A stretch of 64,000 nt of DNA from Trichomonas vaginalis G3 (taxonomy: Eukaryota > Parabasalia > Trichomonadida > Trichomonadidae): NCBI RefSeq assembly GCF_026262505.1, contig NC_067208.1, positions 4,535,962 to 4,599,961 on the forward strand, given 5' to 3'. Both the position numbers and the translations under genes were made by a program. This document shows positions 57,506 to 64,000 of this stretch, piece by piece (within the stretch, counting starts at the first letter, position 1; each line of letters opens with the position of its first letter). Below the pieces are notes generated by a model. That model did no database searches and was not told the origin of the DNA. It worked only from the letters and a program-made list of their open reading frames with translations.

Positions 57506-58894
57506 TTATTCATCATTATCTGATGTCACATTTGAAGTTATATTTGAAGAAGATACAGAATATTCTTCTTCTTTGATAGCTTTAGTACTCTGAGACTTCT
57601 TCTTTTTCTTTGTGGTTCCTTTATCTTTCTGTTCTTGCGCTAAATACAAAGAAAGTGCGGAATTCCAGTCGCGATCTCTTTTTACGACGTCTGCAAACTT
57701 TCTTTGGCCCAATGCAACATATTGTTCGATCATTCTACGACATCTGTTCGCTTGGTCGCAAACTAACCTTTGTTGGGCCACTTTGTCGCTTAAATAGCGA
57801 ACAACAGGATAATTCATGTCCATAACGGTCTGTCCTTGGCTAGCAATGCCGAGAGAGTCAAGCTCTAATTGAAGACGCTTCTCAAAGTCAAGTTGGCCGT
57901 AGGCAGAATTTCCGATTCTAGATCCAACGGGTAAAGCGTTCAATTGTGCTCTACTGAGGTTGGTAAAATTATCTTGAGTACGTCTGTTCTTAGCCTGTTC
58001 GCCTTCGTCTAATTTATCTGTTCCTGGATTAAATTCTCCATCAGATGTAGCGAGATTTGAGTCTTCTATGTCTCCTACGATATTAACAATAGCGGCAATA
58101 AGGCGTTTGTGGATATGAGTGTTCCCTGAGCCAGTAGAATCTGAAAATGGAGGAGATGGCATTTTTAATTGGACTTTTAATGAATCGTTTTGAAAACTGG
58201 GTAGCTTAGGGAACGTTATTGAATAATGTGTACCTAATGGCTCTTGAAGTTTGGCCATATCATATGTTGGTCGAGAAATGATTAAATATCTATCAAAATA
58301 ATTAGGAGTTTTGATTGGTTTGAAAAATCTATCTGTTGTATCCCATATAGTGTCTGATGTGATTGGTTTGGGCTCATCTGGGTTATGATGTTTATCTTTA
58401 TGATGATGTGAGTGTTTGTCTTTGAGTTTTTTTGTCTGTTGCTTGGATTTATCCTCTGCTGTTTCGTGTTTCTTCAATTCAGGTGGAGGTACTGGCTTAG
58501 GTTCTGTCTTTTGGAATCTTATTCTTCGTACTTCTCTTTCTACTGAGTTTTCCGTCTGATAGTTACGAACGGCTTGACTTATTTCATGAAATAAGCCGGT
58601 CTGTATGTTGCTTTGTTGCTCTATGAATGCTTTCATCTGTATTAATTCTGATCTTAAACAATAAAGTTGCTCTAAAGTAAACATTTCAGGGTTGCAAACA
58701 TCTGGCAGTCCCTCTTCGGAGCAATTTTTAAGCTTACCAATCCCTGATGACACTGCAGTGAACGGAAGTCTTAAATCTGTTAAAAGTGCATGATTTTTAT
58801 CGACAATTATGCGATGATCCTCTAGTATAGATACAGAGCGATGGATAGTCTCACCCACGTCGCCTTCTTTCGACGTAAATTCACCGTCGTCCAT
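57506..58894 (-). CDS. possible Ada3-like (SAGA complex) protein
   Basis: 462 residues, ATG 58894 (MDDGEFTSKEGDVGETIHRS). The N-terminal half is helical (QLYCLRSELIQMKAFIEQQS). A basic His-rich linker (KDKHSHHHKDKHHN) follows. The C-terminal part has RLQLELDSLGIASQ followed by long helices, comparable with the C-terminal RI..EL..LGL block of Ada3/Ngg1, and ends with a Lys-rich tail and a Ser/Asn-rich end. Ada3 is a subunit of histone acetyltransferase complexes. The match is modest and could be coincidental. No obvious initiator precedes the ATG. Confidence 0.4.
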   Translation of the reverse strand: MDDGEFTSKEGDVGETIHRSVSILEDHRIIVDKNHALLTDLRLPFTAVSSGIGKLKNCSEEGLPDVCNPEMFTLEQLYCLRSELIQMKAFIEQQSNIQTGLFHEISQAVRNYQTENSVEREVRRIRFQKTEPKPVPPPELKKHETAEDKSKQQTKKLKDKHSHHHKDKHHNPDEPKPITSDTIWDTTDRFFKPIKTPNYFDRYLIISRPTYDMAKLQEPLGTHYSITFPKLPSFQNDSLKVQLKMPSPPFSDSTGSGNTHIHKRLIAAIVNIVGDIEDSNLATSDGEFNPGTDKLDEGEQAKNRRTQDNFTNLSRAQLNALPVGSRIGNSAYGQLDFEKRLQLELDSLGIASQGQTVMDMNYPVVRYLSDKVAQQRLVCDQANRCRRMIEQYVALGQRKFADVVKRDRDWNSALSLYLAQEQKDKGTTKKKKKSQSTKAIKEEEYSVSSSNITSNVTSDNDE

Positions 58895-59562
58895 ATTCTT
58901 ACTTTCTCTCGCAGGCCGGTGTCAATTTTTCACCCGCCTAAACGAGCGGCCAGATGTTTCTTCATAAACGTACTTTTACTATCCGTTAACTGAAAAGTTG
59001 ATTTATTAGCTTATCCAAGGATTTTCCGTAGAAAAGACGTTCCGATAATCCTTGACATTTCTCCAACAAGACAACATCATTACAATTTTATTTGAAATAA
59101 CTCATTAATAATCTTATGTAGCTCATAAGGAAATAAAAATTAAAATATTATTTCGCTGATCTTTGAATTTAAATTCATCGAACATCGAATTATAGGAAAG
59201 AACAGTTTAAGTCATTATCGTTGATCAATAATAAAACTTTGGATTAAGGATACAATATCAAACACTAATCAAAATGTATAAGATATTGATTTTGATTTTC
59301 CATTTCACATACAATTTACGAACTCTATTGAGACATGATCTTTCTTCATGTACATAACAATTTTACATTGTAAAAAATGAAAATTTCAAATCAATAATTT
59401 AATAACAGATATTATTATCATGGCTTTGAACAAAGTATAGTAACAGGAGATAAATTCTATAATCAATTGTGTGAGTCAGCGGGTATTTTCCACAAAGAAA
59501 TGTTGTAAAAAGATATTAATTTGTCAAAGCTATCAAAAAACTAGTCTTTTATTACCGAGAAC
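58895..59562. other. intergenic, nothing recognised
   Basis: AT-rich, except for a short GC-richer patch near 58910-58960 (GGCCGGTG ... CGAGCGGCC), which can pair but does not fold as a tRNA. Nothing else is seen. Confidence 0.45.
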
Positions 59563-60678
59563 TTAAAAGCCTGGCCATTCCTTCATTGCCTGAACGAGGG
59601 CATCGACGGCCTCCATTGGGCAAGCGTTGTAGCAGGAAGCACGGAAGCCACCGACAGAAACGTGGCCCTTGAGTGTGAGGAGCTTTCTCTGTGTGCAGAA
59701 GTTGACGAACTTAGCATCAGCATCAAGATCCTTGTTCTCGTAGCCGTCTGGGCGGAAGAATGGCATGTTCATGCGGGAACGCCACTCTGGTTTGATACGG
59801 TTGACGAAGTTTGGATTTGAGTCGATAGCCTCGTAGACCTTCTTAGCCTTCTCCTTGTTGAGGGCATCCATGGCAGCAAGGCCACCCTTCTCCTCGATCC
59901 ACTTGAAGATGTGGTTAGCGAAGTAGATGGCGAATGTTGGTGGTGTGTTGTACATGCAGTTGTTCTTGACTTGGATTCTGTAGTCCATTGTGATTGGGCA
60001 GAATGGCTTGACTGGGCGTTCGAGCATGTCCTTGCGGATGATGACGACACTCATGCCGGCGAGACCGAAGTTCTTCTGAGCGCAGGCGAAGATGCAGCCA
60101 ACCTTCTCCCACTGTGTGATTGGGCGGGAAAGGAAGTTGGATGACATATCGATGATGAGTGGAGCTGGGACATCTGGGAATTGCTGGAATTCAATGCCCT
60201 GGATTGTCTCGTTGTCGCAGTAGTAGAAGTAAGCGGCATCCTCGGAGAGTTTCCATGTGTCACGAGCTGGAACTTCAACTGGGTTAGCTGGTGGGTTGCC
60301 AGCAACAGAGTTGACTGTAACACCTGGGAAGGCAAGGCGCTTGCACTCATCGAAGGCCTTCTTGGACCATGTGCCTGTGCAAAGGTAGTCGACAGCCTTG
60401 TGCTCGCCAATGAAGTTGAATGGGATGGCGGAGAACTGGAGGGATGCACCACCAGCGACGAAGAGAATGTTGAAGTTCTCTGGGACCTGAAGGAGTGTGC
60501 GGAGGCGTTCTGTAGCTTCCTTCTGCTCCTCCATCCAGTGTTTGCCACGGTGGGAAACTTCGATGACAGACATTCCGGAGTTACGCCAGTTTGTCATTTC
60601 GGCAGCAGCACGCTCGAGGCACTCGAGTGGGACAGCAGCTGGGCCAGCAGAGAAGTTGTATGCGCGTTGGGCAGACAT
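59563..60678 (-). CDS. serC: phosphoserine aminotransferase
   Basis: 371 residues, the usual size. The start MSAQRAYNFSAGPAAVPLEC is the classic SerC opening. SHRGKHWMEEQKEATERLRT, the glycine/serine motif FVAGGASLQFSAIPFN and the PLP-lysine region CAQKNFGLAGMSVVII are all present, followed by the YNTPPTFAIYF and VGGFRASCYNACP blocks. The enzyme transfers an amino group from glutamate to 3-phosphohydroxypyruvate in serine synthesis, using pyridoxal phosphate. The gene is strikingly GC-rich (about 50%) with a biased codon set, as in highly expressed trichomonad genes. Complete frame. An initiator lies directly upstream. Confidence 0.97.
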   Translation of the reverse strand: MSAQRAYNFSAGPAAVPLECLERAAAEMTNWRNSGMSVIEVSHRGKHWMEEQKEATERLRTLLQVPENFNILFVAGGASLQFSAIPFNFIGEHKAVDYLCTGTWSKKAFDECKRLAFPGVTVNSVAGNPPANPVEVPARDTWKLSEDAAYFYYCDNETIQGIEFQQFPDVPAPLIIDMSSNFLSRPITQWEKVGCIFACAQKNFGLAGMSVVIIRKDMLERPVKPFCPITMDYRIQVKNNCMYNTPPTFAIYFANHIFKWIEEKGGLAAMDALNKEKAKKVYEAIDSNPNFVNRIKPEWRSRMNMPFFRPDGYENKDLDADAKFVNFCTQRKLLTLKGHVSVGGFRASCYNACPMEAVDALVQAMKEWPGF

Positions 60679-60682
60679 CTTT

Positions 60683-60690
60683 AAAAGTGA
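60683..60690 (-). promoter_or_regulatory. initiator-like site TCACTTTT
   Basis: TCACTTTT starts 12 bases before the serC ATG, matching the trichomonad initiator closely. Confidence 0.65.
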
Positions 60691-62597
60691 TATGAAATGA
60701 CGAACGATGTTGCTGATTCAAAAATTTCTGAGCATACAAAACGATGATGTAAACATTTCAAATTTCCTCTCAATTGACAAAACAATTTATGTCTGGTCGA
60801 TTTCATTAGAGTACAGTATCATGTACCTGTTGCATTTTTGATGGTTATTTTGCTGATTGCAAAAACAATGAGAAAGTATTCAATTTTTTCATTTATCGAG
60901 AAATCACCTCAACTCTAAATCATGTAACAATTGAAGAGTTAGACCTAATATGCATGTTTATCATCAGAAACATTTTGAACGATATAAACAATTTCGACAC
61001 TTTTAGTAACATGTCACTTAGGATGATGAAAATCCATAATTGACGATAGAAGTTTGATGTATAAGATTTCTATTGTAGATGGATCAGATCTAAAATCCAA
61101 AAAGGAATTTATCCGCAATATTAATTTTTATTAAAAATCCAAGTATGAGTTAAGCGAACAAATCATTGGATTCGTTGATTATTTGATTAAAGGTTACTCG
61201 AAACGCTATTCCCTTTCTTCTTCTTTTAGCATTGCCATATCAAAAATGAAAATGTTTTTATTCTGACTCATAACTCTTTATATTATTGAATTTATGGAAT
61301 CTCAATTAACTAAATTTGAATTACAAAGCTGCTGATTCAGCAATTTTGACTATTTTCATAATCATTACTTGTCAAATCATTTTGAAAACTCAAATACCTC
61401 ATATTTTCACGAACAGATATATGAAATAAGTTGAAATTATAAAATATTCTATTAAGAAACTCTAACCTTAAGTAAAACTTCTGGGAAAATAGTAAAAAAT
61501 TATTATTGGATTTATTGAATTTCATTATTGCATAGAGAACGAACAATATGAAAGCATGAAAAGTCAATGTATTGATGAAAAGATGCCACAGAAGACTGCA
61601 GGTGTTATGACACACTCAAATCTACAAAAATACATAACATTCATATGAAGAAAGATGACCATTTCTTAGACTACCTGAATAATTCAGAGGATAAATTCGA
61701 AATCGCATTAATGTTTACTAAAAAAAGTAGGAGAAAGAGCGCATAATGTCATAGAAGTTTTTGAGTGAGTGTTATAATCTTGCAATATATCAATGGAATA
61801 TAGATATCAAGTTCTAATTTATTGCACTGCTCAAAAAATATACTCAATTCCCCTAAAACAGATGTAGATGATATTCAAATACAATTTTTTTTTATTGTAT
61901 AAATCAGCCTAAAGATCGCCAAAGGTTTAATCATGTGCTCCTGAGTATGCTTTGTTCTTACATGAAAATGTAAAGCTGTTTAATCTCTCGAAGATCTTAA
62001 AGATCAACCCTTAAAACAAAACTCCAATGAATTCTTGATGCAATATTACAACAATATTTATGCAATCCAAACTTATTTTGCAAAAATTCCTCGGATTTGT
62101 AACAAATATGATGAATTCATTATGATTGATGAATAGAATATTGAAATTCCTGAATGTTTCTATACATGAATTATATTATAAATGTATTACTCCCAAATTC
62201 TCTTATGTAATTGAAGAAATATCACATCCACAACAAATAAATTATCGAAACAGCAAATTTGTAAATGCATGCATATGGAAACATCATTGGGGAAAGATTT
62301 GAAATCGAAGCAAAACTTATAGATTACCGTAAAATAAACAAAGAAATTGATCAGTAGTTTTTAACTGACCAGTCATTATATGTACATGTCAATTGTTCTT
62401 TTTTAATAAGGCTGCATTTTATCAATCAATTAAAATACTCCATGAAGCAAACGAATGAAATTGTACTTCATGAAGAAAATTTAACTTATCTACATGATTA
62501 TTTGCAACAAGGAGAGATAAATCTTAAAAATTAGAGACATAAAAAGGTAAAAAAAAGTAAGAAAATAATGAAATGAAATTTTTTAATTTTTGGATAC
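60691..62597. other. 1.9 kb intergenic, perhaps with eroded coding remains
   Basis: No intact gene. A 37-codon frame from about 61646 (KKDDHFLDYLNNSEDKFEIA) and some scattered short frames to about 62350 look slightly protein-like and could be the remains of a gene. The minus frame at 61337-61615 is not supported. Confidence 0.3.
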
Positions 62598-63860
62598 TCA
62601 TGCCTCCTGTTTTGCATCATCGGATTCTTTGTCTTTTTCTCCATCAGAACCTTTGCGGAAGATGACAAAGTAAACTACAATACCAACAATCAGACCTATA
62701 ACAATTAGAACTGCGAGGACAATTAATAAAATTGCCCACCAAGGCATTCCTTCTCCTGGATATTTAGTATCAATATTGTCCTTTGTGAAAACTCCACCTT
62801 TTGTTGAAAGAGTTGCAGTAAATTCTGGAAGATAAAATTCAGTCTTTTCCTTATCCTTTTCTTCTGGAATATCTTCAGCAGAAGCTTTTACAGGTTTCCA
62901 TGATATGGTGCTTCCAAATGACATAGAATTTGATTCGTTGAAATCTTTGAATGATGTAAATTCACAAGCATTAGGAGAAGGGAAAAATACATCGGAATAA
63001 AATTTACCAATATCTCCACTTTGTTTTTTATGGTTTTTGGCGCAAGCCATGTCTAATAAAAATTTTTCATCCTTCATTAAATCCAATAATGCTAATAGAT
63101 TATTTGGATCATAACTTGGATATTTAGCCAAGAGTTCCTTCGTATAATCAATTGCCCAATCAATTGATTCTCTGGCACTGTTATAATCTGATTTTTTATC
63201 ATTTTTATATGAATAAAGTAATTTTTCATTTGTAATAGTCTGACCATATGTCACTATTAATGAGCTTGAACCGGACTTAGATTCGGAATTTTTAGAGTAA
63301 ACATAGAATGAACCTTTCTTCTCTGTTGACACAATACTTTTTACACCATTTTCAAATTTGTATTTAGCTCCGTTAAAAATAAATTCTGCATTGATTTTAT
63401 ATGATGGCCAAATGTTGTTAATTTGTATTCTGCATGGATTATCAGCAGCACATCTTATCACCGCAACTGAGTAGCCTATTGTCGTAGGTCTAAGGAGACT
63501 TCCAATATTAGGAATTCCTTTGTCAAAATCAACATTTGCATCCACATGATATTCTGTCAAAACTGCAAGTGGATTTTGAACATTTTCTGTCTTAGTATAT
63601 TCAAGCTTTCCTGAGTTATTAACTGAAATATAAACATCAGCTACGTGGGAAGTATTACTGCCCATTAAAAAATTTCCATAGACACATATAAAATCCTTAG
63701 ATTCGATATCATAAAAGTCTTCGTCTGAAATACTTCCTAAACCTAGGTCTTGCGAAAAGGTGTTATTCCTTCTGCATTTTGCACCTTCTAAAACTTTGGT
63801 GATATTAGCCTTTTTATCCTCTTCTTGTGAAATAGCAAAGTTAATTACTAATGCTAACAT
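62598..63860 (-). CDS. type I membrane protein, unknown ectodomain
   Basis: 420 residues, ATG 63860. A signal peptide (MLALVINFAISQ) is followed by a large ectodomain with about six Cys and several glycosylation sites. Near the C-terminus is a transmembrane helix (AILLIVLAVLIVIGLIVGIV) and a short tail (FRKGSDGEKDKESDDAKQEA). It has the same layout as the genes at 2350 and 13743, but the ectodomain is not visibly related. Residues 230-290 are helical. Presumably a cell-surface or endomembrane glycoprotein. Function unknown. Confidence 0.7.
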   Translation of the reverse strand: MLALVINFAISQEEDKKANITKVLEGAKCRRNNTFSQDLGLGSISDEDFYDIESKDFICVYGNFLMGSNTSHVADVYISVNNSGKLEYTKTENVQNPLAVLTEYHVDANVDFDKGIPNIGSLLRPTTIGYSVAVIRCAADNPCRIQINNIWPSYKINAEFIFNGAKYKFENGVKSIVSTEKKGSFYVYSKNSESKSGSSSLIVTYGQTITNEKLLYSYKNDKKSDYNSARESIDWAIDYTKELLAKYPSYDPNNLLALLDLMKDEKFLLDMACAKNHKKQSGDIGKFYSDVFFPSPNACEFTSFKDFNESNSMSFGSTISWKPVKASAEDIPEEKDKEKTEFYLPEFTATLSTKGGVFTKDNIDTKYPGEGMPWWAILLIVLAVLIVIGLIVGIVVYFVIFRKGSDGEKDKESDDAKQEA

Positions 63861-64000
63861 AAAAGTAATATTCGGTTATTAACAAAAATTGTTAATATAG
63901 CGGTTCTTAACAATATTGAGCATTTCAATTTAAAGGTTTTTGAATTTGATTCAAAATAAAAAATTAAATTTTTATGAGAAAACTGCATTACGAATAGCAT

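Noticed and set aside
58910-58960. GC-richer GGCCGGTG ... GAGCGGCC stretch as a tRNA
   Set aside because: It does not give a cloverleaf with acceptor, anticodon and T arms.
59769-60700. Several long frames on both strands over serC
   Set aside because: They arise from the GC-rich codon bias of the serC gene. The SerC frame alone has family motifs.

Overview
The window looks like nuclear DNA of a trichomonad, most likely Trichomonas vaginalis or a close relative. The reasons are intronless genes, very AT-rich spacers, initiator-like sites (TCA followed by pyrimidine/T, about 8-20 bases before the ATG), an intact mariner of the Tvmar type, and a Maverick/Polinton, a family that is abundant in that genome. 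No rRNA, convincing tRNA or CRISPR array was seen.

Layout. 1-10.7 kb is host sequence: the end of a Rap/Tuberin-type GAP gene (+), a surface-protein gene split by a mariner (+), a degenerate kinase-like gene (+), a broken BTB-like/ankyrin gene (-) and a flavoprotein gene of bacterial type whose end lies in another frame (+). From 11.0 to 16.6 kb two copies of a ~1.1 kb hAT-like non-autonomous element, in opposite orientation and each with its own 8-bp target duplication, bracket a Rab-like GTPase and a type I membrane protein. From 16.6 to 21.4 kb there is no convincing protein gene, but it contains the most unusual object here: a 1,595-bp element (18684-20278) with 9-bp terminal inverted repeats and a perfect 8-bp target duplication, filled with a dense array of long hairpins and coding for nothing visible.

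21427-40358 is one Maverick/Polinton-like element (18.9 kb) with inverted ends and a GATAT direct repeat on each side. Treated as a fossil: its integrase, capsid-like, SF3-helicase-like and large PQ-rich genes are each broken, whereas many smaller genes look whole (KilA-N, KilA-N plus T5orf172, HNH, DNA adenine methyltransferase, a phage-tail-fibre-like protein and small amphipathic proteins). I saw no protein-primed DNA polymerase, packaging ATPase or adenovirus-type protease.

40.4-64 kb is host again: a seven-TM GOST/Lu7TM-like protein, a helical-repeat protein, a secreted repeat protein, a GT61-like glycosyltransferase, a long EF-hand-like protein, a second helical-repeat protein, a NASP-like histone chaperone, an ankyrin remnant directly behind a possible Ada3-like gene, phosphoserine aminotransferase and a type I membrane protein. 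The host genes do not form an operon or one pathway. They are single transcription units, and several have a recognisable initiator.
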